DNA of 64,000 nucleotides. Origin: Phlebiopsis flavidoalba (Eukaryota; Basidiomycota; Agaricomycetes; Polyporales; Phanerochaetaceae). The DNA lies in contig JAOCPU010000001.1 of NCBI GenBank assembly GCA_035772785.1, forward strand, positions 2,108,001 to 2,172,000, in the 5' to 3' direction. Below the pieces are notes generated by a model that saw only the letters and a list, made by a program, of their open reading frames with translations, made no database searches and was not told the origin of the DNA. Below, piece by piece: positions 40,181-52,174 of this stretch (positions are counted from its first letter, which is position 1; the number at the start of each line of letters is the position of its first letter). The position numbers were made by a program, and so were the translations under genes.

Positions 40181-42101
40181 GGTGGAGGTGGGTTTCTGAG
40201 TACGTAGATAGAGGATGAGTTAGTAATAAGAAGCACACTCCGCGTAAGCGAGCCTAACTTCAAACTGGCATGATGACGTGGGAACATCTCAAGCAGCTTC
40301 ATAAGGGCCCAAGTGGGGGGGGGTTAACTGGGTGGTCGCTTATTCAGGGAATCTCGGACACCTACGAGTATTCCTCAATTTCAGCAGGCCTTTGCGGTCT
40401 TGTCCCACACGTAAAGCCCGTTGAATGACCAGCTGAATGAGTGTTCAAGATGCATATATTCCTGTTTTCTCATCCAGTCTTTGTATATTTTTTACAGGGG
40501 GTGTTATATGAGAGCTGCAGTAATATTTTCGTGGGCAGTGTCCGGTTTGATGGATTTTACGCACGATCTCTTCGTGCAGACGCAGATTACCGGCCAAATG
40601 GGCAGCTTTTAGGCGCCTGTGAGATCAATTTGAGCGTCCTGACACGCCTCCCCAGCAGTATTATGCTGTGTTGTTGCTCAATCAGAGCAAAACAATGGGA
40701 GTTGAAGGCTTAATGTAGTATTATAGGGTGTATATGAATATATTATATAGTTGGTAGATAGCCTCTGTGCACAGTTCTGCGCTCAAAGGACCACAGAACT
40801 TTTGATGGACTTTGGTGGAACCAACTGACCTTAACCTCTGTACCACTTGGGCAAGTACCGAGGAGGTTTTAACATGTATACCTATATTCTACATACCCTG
40901 GCAATATGAATAACTCCAACTCATGAGATACTGTCCCAAGTCGAGTATTTCGTATCATAGTGAAGGAGGGCAATTCTTTCCCTGGCGGACATGTTCCTGG
41001 TGTTGATCAGGATCACCTCCCAAGGGGGGTCTGAGCAAGATATAAGCAGGTAACAAGAGCCTACTTTACATTGGGGTATCACCATGTTAAGAGAAGGCCT
41101 TTTGCTATCATTTCCCATAATTTTTGAGTCATCCCGACTTAGTCTCAAGCAGCAGCGTGTGTGTCCAGTTGCAAAGCAGGGCCATCGGGACCTTACCATT
41201 TTGGGAAATTCCCTGGTTTTTGATACAGACACCCCTGTCGCAATTTATTGATGGGGCTAAAAAATTCTTGAGAGAAAATGTTCATACATTGCTTCATGTG
41301 TGAGAGAAATGATTATGGTATATGCTTTGCTTAGCAGAGGCACATTGTGTAGCTCATGATAATTCACTGTCCGAGATCCTAGGGTGTCCCGGACTCGTGG
41401 AATCCACAGTAGTTGGCCGCAACATTTGAAATTCGTTCAGGTCTTTGCCACCCCGTCTCCTTCCGTCTCCGATCACCCTTCAACCAGGTGACAGTATCGT
41501 AAAAATTCCCTGTATACACCGTCGTGCCGTTTTAACTTGCACTCTTAAATCTTGTCACCCAGCAACCATCCTCCTCTAATAGAGCGGGTGGCATTAAGTC
41601 AGTACTCAGGTTTCAGAAGAGATAGAACAATATACGCACAGAGCGAGGAGAATGATGGGACAGATTGTGGCCGAACCGCCCACTGACGTGGAAGGGATTG
41701 AGGCAGCATCTCGAAACAGCCGACGTCGGAACGCAAAGCGTGGGGCATGGCTAGCATCAATATAGGGGGCGCTTCATATCCATATTACTCCTTCTAAATA
41801 CTCTACGCGTGACGATGAAATGTTCTGTGCTTCAACAACGTATGTCACATACTTATTCAACTCTCGTGTGTCAAAACTCTGCTGTGAAGATACGTCTCCT
41901 TCCTCGTGGCAAACCGGTTGAGAAATGATTTGACTATATCGAAGTCTAGTAATGCAGCACCCGACGATGCCGTGCGATCCGATGCCTCAAATCTGCCTTG
42001 TCAACCACGTCATTTTTCTCATTTGACACATCTTTCCTATAAACGAAAGTACAACTATTAAGACACCCTCACGGCCAGTGAAATTTTGGTAAACTTATCC
42101 C

Positions 42102-42314
42102 ATGGCTGTGAATCCTCATCGCTTTGGAGTTTTCGCTTCCGCTCCCGACCAAAGCGGGAGATTGATTTTCCGACTTCTTAACCTTCTTGCCAGCTTGCCC
42201 GTACGTGCGTCAGACATATTACTCCGGCCTATTGATTCTTTTTTCGCACTGGTAGCTTCATTGAGTATTATCAATCCCACCTATGCCGCCAAGAAGATTG
42301 TCAGGTGGGAGTAG
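42102..42314 (+). CDS. Possible small hydrophobic protein, 70 codons
   Basis: An ATG frame with a preceding CCC context encodes 70 residues with a Leu/Phe/Ala-rich middle (FRLLNLLASLPVRASDILL) and a basic C-terminus (AAKKIVRWE). It lies about 230 bases upstream of the P450 start in the same direction. There is no homology evidence. It may be a chance frame. Confidence 0.15.
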   Translation: MAVNPHRFGVFASAPDQSGRLIFRLLNLLASLPVRASDILLRPIDSFFALVASLSIINPTYAAKKIVRWE

Positions 42315-42490
42315 GAAGTCCGCTTGATATCCCATGAGAGTGGACCCCTCTTTCTGTGCCGTCGGCAGTCTCTGTGCCATATTACAACGTAATCAACGCG
42401 TCGCTTGCATGAAGCCGTACACCGACAAGGGTCATACGCATTACACCTCCTAATCCCCCGAAATGGATCCTCAGCTGCCTTTCTAATCAG

Positions 42491-42498
42491 TATAAATA
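42491..42498 (+). promoter_or_regulatory. TATA box of the CYP53-like P450 gene
   Basis: TATAAATA lies about 50 bases upstream of the P450 start codon at 42548. It is followed by a C/T-rich, CA-containing stretch typical of fungal transcription starts. It is the clearest core promoter element I saw in the window. Confidence 0.5.
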
Positions 42499-42547
42499 CG
42501 CGTCACTTGACTACTCACCGATCTTCACCATCAGGCTACATCTCCTC

Positions 42548-44575
42548 ATGAACAACTACGACGATTTGTATCACCTCGATTTCAGAATTCCTCGCCTTTG
42601 TTCCAGTAGTTGCGGCATGCCTCATCTACTGCGCTCCCCTATTTCGTGGACCATCATCGTCTCACGGGGGCTATCCTCGGCCCACTGCTAGCTAAGGTGT
42701 CCAACCTGTGGTTTTCAATGGAACTCTTTCGAAGCCGGAACTCCTTTAACCCTTCACCAAGCACACGTAAAAATACGGTATGTTTTCTGTTGCTGTACTA
42801 TCGGCCAAATCTCATCAATACGTTCGTTAAGGCAAACGTTTGTTCGCATTGCCCCCAACCAAGGTGTCCATTGCGGACCCGGAGGCGCCCCAAGCTATCT
42901 ACGGCTATTCTTCAGGAGCGCAGAAGGGCGAGATATACGAGGGCTTCATTGTCTTCAGAAACAGAGTCCGAGCATGTTCAGCACTCGCCTCCGCGACGTG
43001 CAGCTAGTCGCAAACGCAAGTATCTCTCCCACGTAATGTCCATGAAGAGCATTCAGGAGCTCGAGCCTAACATCCTTCATCACCAACAAACGCTCGCCGA
43101 GCAATGGGATGCGATTGTGTGCTGCAGGGACCAAGAAAGCAGCGGGCACAATTGGTTGTTCAAGTGCGTGGAAGGCTCGGGATGGTAGAATTTTGGTTCA
43201 ACTGCCAGCCTTGTAAGCATGATCTGCGATACGATCATGTGCACCGTGCTAAAAAAATGTCTTCAGGGTTTCATTATGCAGCCTTTGACACAATCGGTAA
43301 GTCATCAGGTCATTGCTGATTACCTCTACTTACATTCTCGCTAGGCGATCTTGCCTTCGGTCAGCCATTCGGCATGCTCGAGTCTGGAGAGGACGCAGCA
43401 CCCGTTGTTGTTTCCCAAGAGTCGGGCGCTTTGTAAATGGAGTCGTACTACAAGGCCGACAAAGCTCCATTGAGTATACTACGGTCCCGGCCATCAAGAC
43501 GATCAGCCAAAACGGGTTTATTGGATCCATCGCTGGCTCTCTGGTGGTGTATGCGATCGTGGACCAGGTTTATTATTTCACACTCTATGTTCAACGAACG
43601 TGTGAAGTACGCGAGGTTGATGCCCAGACTGGCGGTCTCAGCGGTCACCAAACGACTGACGTCTGGAGAAGCTCGTCCAGACTTCTTGACCAAACTCATT
43701 ACGGCCAGAGATGACAGCGGACATCCTTTGTCCGAGGAGAGCTCAGCGCGGAGGCATCGTCATTTATTGTTGCTGGGTCAGATACTGTGTCAAGGTCTGT
43801 CCCCCTCCTTCCGTACGCGTTATCCGTGGTTGAATGTCATATATTGTAGCTCCCTCGGCGGTATCAACTTGGTACCTGTGAAGGATTGCTAGTAACTTAG
43901 CTGTCCAAGCCAAGCTTCGCAAAGAGTTGGACCTCGTTCTTGGATCTCCCAGCCCCGATAGCCCGATTGCAACTTACGACCAGCTCAAGAACATTGCCTA
44001 CCTCCAGGATGTCATCAACGAAAAGCCTACGATTTGCATTCTAGACGGTTGGGATTGGTCTCCCTCGAGTCGTGCCCGAGACTGGCATAACCATTGCGGG
44101 GAAGACCTTCACAGCCGGGACCGAAATCAGCTGCCCCACATACACGATCCATCGCTTGAAGTCCGTTTTGGGGTCAGGATGCGGATGAGTTTTAACCCGG
44201 AGCGCTGGTCTCAGGGTGACCGTGACAAGACCGAAATGATGAAGTGTTTCATCCCGTTCTCCATTGGCCCTCGGTCAGCCCTCTCACTCGTCATCTTGTT
44301 CACTTATCGTGTTCAACTTTAACTTTTGACATCTCTTGCAGAGCATGCATTGGACGTCATCTGCGCTATGGTCGAAATGACCATCTGTGTCGCCACAATC
44401 TTCCATCGTATGAAGTCGTCCTCGAGAATCCCAACCAGAACGTACGTGGAGGTGCTCAAGTAAAAGCTTTCGATTCATTACTGACATGACAATCTGGCCT
44501 GAACAGCTGGAATATGAAGATGGGTTCGTTAGAAGGGCAAAAGCTGTTCACATCGGTCTCAAGAAACGGTTTTGA
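42548..44575 (+). CDS. Cytochrome P450, benzoate 4-hydroxylase (CYP53)-like
   Basis: P450s of this kind para-hydroxylate benzoate or related aromatic acids; the substrate here is inferred from resemblance only. The anchor is SEFLAFVPVVACLIYCAPLF, then LAKVSNLWFSMEL and FVRIAPNQVSIADPEAPQAI. Next are MSMKSIQELEPNILHHQQTL, GDLAFGQPFGMLESGED and SAVTKRLTSGEARPDFLTKL. The I-helix region is near 43770. The ExxR is readable as ESLR if one A is removed from the run at 44021-44024. GLPRVVPETGITIAGKTF follows, then DADEFNPERWSQGDRDK. The haem loop is FSIGPR, an intron, then ACIGRHLA (about 44265-44370). The end is RAKAVHIGLKKRF, stop at 44573-44575. A TATA box precedes it. It converges on the esterase gene with only 64 bases between stops. 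It belongs to a family different from the other two P450s here. Confidence 0.85.
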
Positions 44576-44639
44576 AGTTTATATCCATAGTATCTCAACT
44601 TTTATGAAACCATTACCACCTTGTTCTCGAGTTGCAAAA

Positions 44640-45665
44640 TCAAACTTTTCCGTTCATGTCATTTCCTAACCGAGCTATCCTGAAGAAGTTCCATGTAGTT
44701 TCCGTCGTTGATGACGTCCCAGCTACATATATAAAGGGTGTCGTTAGGTCTGACCGCAAGAAATTCAGGCGAAGGGCTTGCCTGGGGTAAACCATGTCGA
44801 GTGCTTCGTAATGTATCTCGGAGTAATTTTCCTGAATCGTATTCAGAAGGGCATCTAGGACCATCTGAAATCGAATTAGCTGGAGCCGTGTAGACACGGT
44901 GTGACGTTGGGGTTCTGACCTTGTAAGCCTCCTTGTTTAAATGAAGCCCGTCGGTGGAGAATTTAGACAAGTTCTTCTCTTCCCGGCCGCATGGCATCCC
45001 ATAGGAGAGTGTCCAAGTATCCACGACCGGGACGTTATCTTTACTTGCGACCTCCTTACAAGCCTCCGCATACTCCTTTGTGAGGTCAAATTTGCGATCA
45101 GAGTAGCTCCTAGACGGATCTTCACTCTGCAAGAACTCGAGCCATTGCTGAGGATTGACGGGGGGCGGAGTGATCAAGATGACGCGCGTCTCTGGAGAAT
45201 ACCACTCGGACGAGGGGTCTCGAACCATTTGTACGAGATGGCTGAGATTTTGTTTATACTTGTGAAGCGGAACATGCTGCGGTTCACCAGGGAGGCATGC
45301 GTCATTTGCGCCAAACCATGATAGTGATAGTGAGGAGCTGTATTTTCTGCAGGTTTTGCCTTTCGGAACGCTTTGCAAACACCTGAACGTGTTGATCAGT
45401 TAACCAAGCGAGACTACCGAAAGATCGATAGATACCTTCTCAAAGACAGGAATGGACCAATTAGTGTTATATCCACTTAGCCCGCGGACGATAATGTCCA
45501 GCTTTCTGTTTGTACAAGTCTAACACCGCATGAGATGCACCACCAGCCGATATCTGAGGTTGGCGACTTGCCTATCAGCTGCTGAGCGTAACCATGAGGG
45601 GCTGTCGCTTGTTGCGTAAGGGAGTCGCCAAGCAATATGATCGCGTCTTGAACGTAGCCAGCCAT
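44640..45665 (-). CDS. IAH1: IAH1-type SGNH/GDSL esterase (isoamyl-acetate hydrolase family)
   Basis: An SGNH hydrolase that cleaves short-chain esters such as isoamyl acetate. ATG at 45665 gives MAGYVQDAIILLGDSLTQQA with the block I nucleophile serine in GDS. An intron and frame break follow, then YNTNWSIPVFEK. WFGANDACLPGEPQHVPLHK holds the block III GxND asparagine. VRDPSSEWYSPETRVILITP, PVVDTWTLSYGMP and STDGLHLNKEAYK follow, the last carrying the block V Asp and His. The C-terminus, IQENYSEIHYEALDMVYP, runs on to an approximate stop at 44640. Length of about 260-270 residues fits. There is no signal peptide, so a cytosolic enzyme is likely. Confidence 0.86.
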
Positions 45666-46087
45666 GTACAGAAATGCTTTGTTAGACGATATGATCCTTT
45701 GAGCTACAAGTGAGAGACCCGAAGCTTGGTCTAGCTCAAGCATCCCGTCGCCATCTGATTACGTGATCCTTGGTAATCGCATTCAACGGCTTGCTCAGAT
45801 CGTTATCTCTAGAAGGCGCTTATTGTTCGAACTGCACACGCGAGTCGTACTTACTAGGTGTGGCAGAGCGACAGCGCAGGAGTCCATCTCTACTCAGCTC
45901 TACTACGGATCTCGCTGGGATACAAAGCGAGTTTTTGAACGAGAGTTTATTGAAGATGCTACTATGAAATAGAGGGAGAGCATAGATGCCGACGGTCCAC
46001 TCGTAGAGAGCTTATCACTGGATGCTGTTGTGATACGAATCATCGTTTAGTGTGTTTCAATGGGACATACGGGAGAGAATTTTTTGC
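45666..46087. other. Intergenic stretch between IAH1 and secreted protein gene A
   Basis: About 420 bases carrying the IAH1 promoter and the 3' end of secreted gene A. The open frames at 45763-45972 are unsupported. Confidence 0.35.
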
Positions 46088-48186
46088 TTACTTATTAGCG
46101 GAGATAGTCTCACTAGTGATAGTAGTCAGCGTGGTTCCGGACGAACTGCCGTTTGTGCAAGTGATCCCCGCGGGAAGGCTCAGGCGCTTGTTGAACAGCG
46201 GGCTGGGTAATGCTCTGGCATGGTCGCGGCGAAGCCCGGTGCTGAAACATTTCTGGTTTCCGCACGCTCAATCAGTTAATCAGATTTGTAATGCCCGGGT
46301 GTTTTTCTTACCTCAAACAATGTGAAGGTTTTCGAGAACAATGATACTGTCGTGGACTTGCTGAACAGGCCAAAGAACGATCCAGATGCACCTGCATTCA
46401 CGGACAGCCCCGTCTTGACATCGGTACATCCAGTCAGCGGAGACGTGGCCGATTTAGATAGTGAGAGGTCCAACTCGGCGAACGGTGTCGAGATCAGGTT
46501 GACATCCGCGTCCGCCAAGCCGCCCAAAGCGTCGATACCGAAGAGAAGCTGGCAAATTCGGGTGAGAAATGCGACTATATGGACACGGTTTGAGATTTCA
46601 TACCGTGGGAATAAGATGAGCCCTGTACATTTCCGCTTCCACTCACGCTGGGGTTTGCGGAAAGCGCAAGCTTTGTGTCCGCAGGAGCGAATGTACCCAA
46701 GGAAGAACCAGCGTTGGGCGGGAAATAAAGCTTTGCTCCGCTGATTTTGTAGGCAAGACCGACGGACATTTGTGCGTCAGCTTCCACAGAGGCAGTAGCT
46801 AGGGCGTTCACTTCGAAGGATGGTCCAAGGGTAAGGATACTGATGAGTGGAAGATGTTAGTTTTCACTGTTGCTCTATGTAGAAAACAACACGACTTGCC
46901 CAGGAAAGTCCAAGCCGGGAAGCCCTGCCTGGAAGATAGTGATTTGTCCTGAGGAAAGAGATATCTGCAGCAAACTATTATTTCCTTCACCACGAATGAG
47001 AGTGTCATCGTACTACCTTTGCTGAAGCGGTGATGTCCAGAGTTCCATCGAGCTCCGCATCAAAGTCGGCAAACAAACCAAATTCGCTGACTTTCTGGAA
47101 ACAAGATGAGTGTCGGTCAAGGATTCGGCGGTACAGAAAAACCACTCACAGGTGGTACGATGGATCCTTGAGCGAGACCACAACCGTAGTTCACGGTAGC
47201 CTGTGCCGCTGCGTTGACATCAACCTTGAGCCCTGCAGTGAAAGCAGCATGGTTGTTTCCGGCGGCGGTACACTGTTCTGTCTCTTGTCAATCAGTGTGA
47301 ACGGATGGTTCACACTAATGCTTTGGGTCTCAGATTTGTCGACATTGAACGAGAGAGCTATAAAACGCTCTGTGACTCATAGCGCAAAATCCTGAAGACA
47401 ACAAACCTTTAAGGATGGAGCTGAAAAGACCACGGCGGATTTGAGGGTACTATTTGAGGGAGTAGGGAGTGCCGCTGTGGAGTTGAGACCCGTTGCTCCT
47501 TGTACGAGCATCGTGACTTGAACCATGGCTGAGTAGGGTTTTCTCGTTCAGTTGATTGTCCGTGTGAAAAAACATTCTGATACATACTGGGAAGGATTTA
47601 TCTGATGGAACTGTGTGTCCAAAGTTATCCCACGCACGCACAACGACAGGCTCGCTGCGGCGTCGCAGCTTCTGCGCAACGGCCTCCGGAACTGTCTGGT
47701 TCTCAGACGTCCCACTCAGCCGCAACACGGGCGAAGGGCATTTTTCCACACTGGCGCAATTAGTGTCACTGCGCAGCTTTGGAACGAGGAAAAGGAGTGC
47801 CCACATTATCTGGAAGCCGAACAATTGTACCCACAATGCCATTTTGATAGACGTGACTGCACGTGCTATTGTCGCCCGTACAGACGGCACGGATGTCTTG
47901 AGCACCGGTGTTAGCGTCACAGTCAAGAACAGTCCAACCCGCAGCTGTGGTTAGATCGGATACCGCGTTGGTAGAGCCGCTCTGAGGCGCGTTAGAGTGG
48001 TAATGACCCAAGGAGACGGGTACACCTCACGATGGTAAGGCTTCCTCGTGCGCAGTGCCATGAACCGTGGAATTATTCAAATCGAAGGAGCACTGGCCAC
48101 TCAAACACGGTGTGTTCCCAGTTATTAGCCGCAATTACTATCCTAGTGAATAAAAGAAGGAAGGAAAGACTGTAAGTCGAAATCAT
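46088..48186 (-). CDS. Secreted fungal protein of unknown function, tandem copy A
   Basis: ATG at 48186 gives MISTYSLSFLLLFTRIVIAA, a signal peptide. NNWEHTVFEW follows, then STNAVSDLTTAAGWTVLDCD, DNSTCSHVYQNGIVGTIVRL and VAQKLRRRSEPVV. The middle has repeated beta-rich, Ala/Asp-rich blocks: KVDVNAAAQATVNYGCG, ATASVEADAQMSVGLAYKIS and GAKLYFPPNAGSSLGTFAPA. The end is CTDVKTGLSVNAGASGSFFG, LFSKSTTVSLFSKTFTLFE, then FNKRLSLPAGITCTNG with the stop at 46088-46090. This is a fungal secreted family that I believe is catalogued as DUF7223; that name is from memory. Cysteines in pairs suggest disulphides. No catalytic motif is visible. It is a paralogue of the next gene, and frame shifts occur in several exons. 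Confidence 0.78.
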
Positions 48187-48849
48187 TTTAGTAAAGAATG
48201 TGTGGTTGAATGAGCGAGGGAAGAGAAGAAGACTGAAGAAACTGAGATACCACTTGCCTCGTACGTTCACATTCTTATAGGTCATAACTGCCGCGAACAA
48301 TCATAGGAATAGTACCCTTGTCGAGAGCCGGGTCGTCTCAGTAAGGATCAGCGGTCTTTAGACGATCCATGACTCTGTCAACAAGAAGCTGTTATTTTTT
48401 CAATACTCATGTCAACGCGAATGCACTCACCAACACTATATCAAGCCTCTATCCGATAGAATATGTTCTAGATGCTAGAAGGTCAAGTCGCAGATGTCAT
48501 TGCGGCACACCTAGGTTAGTATGAAACAGTTTCAAGCCGGCAGCATCTGGCGAGTGAGGTTGACAACAGGAAGCGCGAAGCGGCTGGCTGTCAAAATTGA
48601 TTGACATCGACTGTCAGCTGTTTATCGCCCTTAGTTTCGCGTTGCTGGAGAAGTGTACAGGATAGCATCATCAGCGATCACGCGAGATTTGAATCCGTAA
48701 CTGCAACGGCCGTCGAATGAAAAACATGCTCCCAAACAGTTCGTGTTAGACAGACTTCATCGAGTCAGATGTAAGAATTATGGTGGCTGTGGTAAAGGCA
48801 CATGATGGATACGAAAGATCGTTCAGTGAAGACTGTGGGAAAATTTTTG
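48187..48849. other. Spacer between the tandem secreted-protein genes
   Basis: About 660 bases, presumably the promoter of copy A and the 3' end of copy B. I see no gene. Confidence 0.4.
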
Positions 48850-51009
48850 TCAGAAATTCGACGCAACAAATGACGAATACCAGGTACCTGTCGGCGGACA
48901 CAGTTTCGCTTGTATGGATGTCAGAGCGGTAGAGCCTCCGTCCGTGCAGGTAATTCCCGCAGGAAGGTCCAGGCGCTTGTTGAAGGGGTTAGAAGGAAGC
49001 GCTCTAGCATGCTCACGGTGGGCGCCGCTCCCCCCCGCCGCCGCGGTGAGCATTTCTGCATGCCACAACATAGTCAGCAATACCCCCGCGCTGATAATAG
49101 TAAACGCTTACCGAAAACAGAGTGAAGGTCTTCGAGAACAAAGTCACCGAAGTCGACTTGCTAAACAATCCAAGGGAAGACCCAGATGCACCAGCGTTGA
49201 CAGACAGACCGAGTCTTGATGTCAGTGCATCCGAGAAAGTGCGGTAGTATAACGACTTGGCCAGAGAGAGGTCGAGTTCGGCAAAAGTATCAAGATTCAA
49301 GTTGACGTTTGCGTCCGCCAAGCCCCTAGGGCATCGATGCCGAAAAGAACCTAACGAGATGTGAGTGACGGTGACGAAGGCCGGTGTTTGATTGAACCGC
49401 TCACGGTCGGGATCAAGTGTGCTTCTACGTTTTCCGTTTCCTACGACACTCGGGTTGGCAGAGAGACTCAACTTTGTGTCGGCGGGAGTGAAAACGCCAG
49501 TGGACGAGCCGGCCTCAGGCGGGAAGTCAAAGCTTCGCGTCGCTGATCGTGTAGGCGAGACCGACAGTCATCTGCGCATCAGCTTCAACTGTGGCGTTGG
49601 CTACCGCATTGATTTTCGAAGGAAGGTGCGGGCCGAGAGTCAGAATTCTGTAATCGTGAAGCACTAAGTTGTCGTGTTGTTATCGCGGACGGTGAAGCTT
49701 ACCCTGGGAAGTCCAGTCCAGGCAAACCCGTCTGGAAAAGCGTCACCTTCCCAGTAGAGAGCGAAACCTACGGAAAATGCTCAGTTTTTTTGGCTATATA
49801 TGAGCGATAATATCGTACGCTAGCAAGAGCAGTGACGTCCAGAGTACCATCCACCAACTCGGCATCAAGATCAGCAAATAGGCCAAATTCGGTAATTTTC
49901 TGAGAAAGGAGTCAGCAATTCTGGAAGAGCATTTTGCGAGTAGAAAGCTCACGAGGAGGTACGATGGTTCCCTGAGCGATTAGACCATAGTTGATGGAGG
50001 CTTGCGCTGCGGCATTGACATCGACCGTGAGTCCCGCCGTGAAACCAACGTGGCCATTCACCGCAGAGCATTGCTCGGTTTTATCGATCAATGTGAAGGG
50101 TTTGTTGATGTTGATGGTCTGGGTATCGGATTTGTTGACGTTGAAACGACAAGTCTACCACACATTTCAATCAGTGAAATGAGTACAGAATGACACGTCG
50201 CCCACCTGCGAGGGCGTCGGACAACAGAGACCTGGTCTTGACAGAGAAGCGCCTGTCTAGAGTGCCGTTCGAAGGTGCTGGCAGAGCCGCAACCGAGCTA
50301 AGACCAGTAGCACCCTGCAAAAACATGGTAACTTGGCCGTGGCTTAAACGATCTATAAGACGCGTTGTACACGGCGCACATAGATGCGCACTTACTTGGA
50401 AGGGTCAATGTCGTGGAATTGTGTATCCAAAGTGATGCCTCGGACAGTAGAGGGCTCACTGCGACGGCGCATCTTCCGGCCAACCTCATCCGGAACGGAC
50501 TGATCAGCAGAAGTCCACTCGGCTGCAACGCGAGCGAAGGGCATCTTGCCACACTGACCAGCCATGCGATTAGAAGACTTCGAGTAGTAGAACGAAAGAG
50601 ACTTACGTTCTCGGGAAGCCGAACAATTGTGCCCACGATACCGTTCTGGTAGGCGTGGCTGCAGGTAGAGTCATCACCTGTGCACACAGCAACGAATATC
50701 CTGGGCTCCAGTGTCGGCGTCACAGTCGAGGACTGTCCATATCCGGCGGCGGCGGTCAAGTCTGAGATAGCGGTGGTCCGAGCCGCTCTACGCGCCACCA
50801 ATAAACATAGCTCGGTAATGATGACAACTGAGTGCAGAGACTACAATTATAGACTTCCGCGTGCAGGGACACCATCCGTAGTTGGAATTATTGAGATCAT
50901 AGGGAGCACTGGCCTTTCCAAGCAAGGGGGTGGCCCAGTCCGTTGGCGTGCAAACTGCTACACCTGGAGATGAGAAGGCTACAAACGCGAGGCTCGGAGG
51001 CGAAATCAT
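48850..51009 (-). CDS. Secreted fungal protein of unknown function, tandem copy B
   Basis: Paralogue of copy A, in the same direction. ATG at 51009 gives MISPPSLAFVAFSSPGVAVC, a likely signal peptide. Then come TDWATPLL, YDLNNSNYGW, and DDSTCSHAYQNGIVGTIVRL, which is nearly the copy A block. A central beta-rich part mirrors copy A, with exons at about 49360-50150. The end is DALTSRLGLSVNAGASGSSL, GLFSKSTSVTLFSKTFTLF, then ALPSNPFNKRLDLPAGITCT, with the stop near 48850. The shared intron positions and near-identical blocks show a gene duplication. No enzymatic residues are recognisable. Role is unknown; an extracellular or wall-associated protein is the simplest inference from the signal peptide. 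Confidence 0.77.
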
Positions 51010-52174
51010 GTCGGAAAGAATGTGAGGTCCAAGGAGTGGATGTAATTCCAAGTCCGGGAGGCTCGGGGAAGGGAGTGGAATACTGAGAGGATCGTCAGCT
51101 TCTACGTAAGAAGGACTTCACAAGAACTGAGTATATATACTGAATTAATATGGCATAGCTAACCGGTTTCGGTAAAGTACGAGTTGGTCGTCGGCGATGC
51201 GGGCGTGAGCAGCCAAAGGGTCGAATATGCGAGAATTCGCAGCTCGCAGAAGATGTCGAAGCCTGGTCAACGTGAGTCCGTGTGTTTTCAATATCGCTGT
51301 AAGCGTGGTACACTCACGAGAAGAAACCGAAATGTTGTTCGAAGAAAAGCGTTCCAGACGCGGGAAGCGAATGTCGAAATGTGCCCAAACCTGAGGCCGA
51401 GGTCCGTTTAAACACGTTCCAAAGCTACTGGCGTCCGTACATATGCGTATGATCTTGACGACGAGAGGTGCAACCCAGCTGATTTGCACATGTCGATCGA
51501 TATTGGTTGTTAGACGCATGTCGTGATTGGGCTTGCGTTGCTTTCACAGTGGGTCGGATGGTTCCGTCGGTGATTGTGGCCCTAGTGAGTTCTTGTTACT
51601 ATCAGACAAACATGAGATGGAGGAAATTGACGCATACGAACTGCGAACTCTTGGCATTGATATGTTTGTTCTGGTAAAACATTTTTCGAACGACTGACAG
51701 GTTCGATTCAGCAGATAGCACACGTTCATGGTCACGGATTATGAGGTACGACAGGCTCTGTGTTCGAAGAGTATATGAGAACCGAAGCACGCTCAGAACA
51801 TGTCATCAGCCGCAGAAGACTTGTACCATCAACTTGTTTGCTCCTCTGATGACCGTCGTTGATGACCTGCGGCTGAGCCGTGATTGCGTCTAGGGACACA
51901 CGCTCGGTGGTCCAACAAGAGTAGCGAAGGATATACGAAAGCGCATTCCCGTTTTCACTATGAGATGAATCAGCGCTCGATTCCTAGCTACGCACCAAGA
52001 GGCAAGACTTACAACGCATGAATGCCTCAGTATGCTAGATAGAGAATCACGCGCCAGTTTTTTTCTGGTCAGAAGTCCACGTCAAAAGACGAGACTCATT
52101 AGATTACAAGTTGGATAAGGAGCCAATGTACAGTATGATACACCTCGGGCTTGAACGGATGTGGCACAGCCTAA
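51010..52174. other. Unresolved stretch, possibly exons of an unknown minus-strand gene
   Basis: Several minus-strand open frames look protein-like without matching a family I know. One is 51145-51519, with ICTDASSFGTCLNGPRPQVW and ARIADDQLVLYRNR. Another is about 51850-51960, with RYSCWTTERVSLDAIT. They could be exons of one gene broken by introns and errors, perhaps of an F-box/leucine-rich type. That is a guess. The left end holds the promoter of secreted copy B. Confidence 0.25.

Larger units (their letters stand above)
40181..42547. other. AT-richer gene-poor stretch between SPF45 and the CYP53-like P450
   Basis: About 2.4 kb with no gene I can support. Composition is more AT-rich than its surroundings, with TATGAATATATTATATAG near 40733. 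A run of 103 codons on minus (40921-41232) has no family content. I saw no terminal repeats or transposase or integrase motifs on reading, so a transposon remnant is possible but unproven. The right end holds the P450 promoter. Confidence 0.4.
46088..51009 (-). repeat. Tandem gene duplication (two paralogous secreted-protein genes)
   Basis: The two genes lie head to tail with a spacer of about 660 bases and share exon order and sequence blocks from the signal peptide to the C-terminal NKRL.LPAGITCT motif. The differences are dispersed, so this is an old duplication rather than an assembly repeat. Confidence 0.7.
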
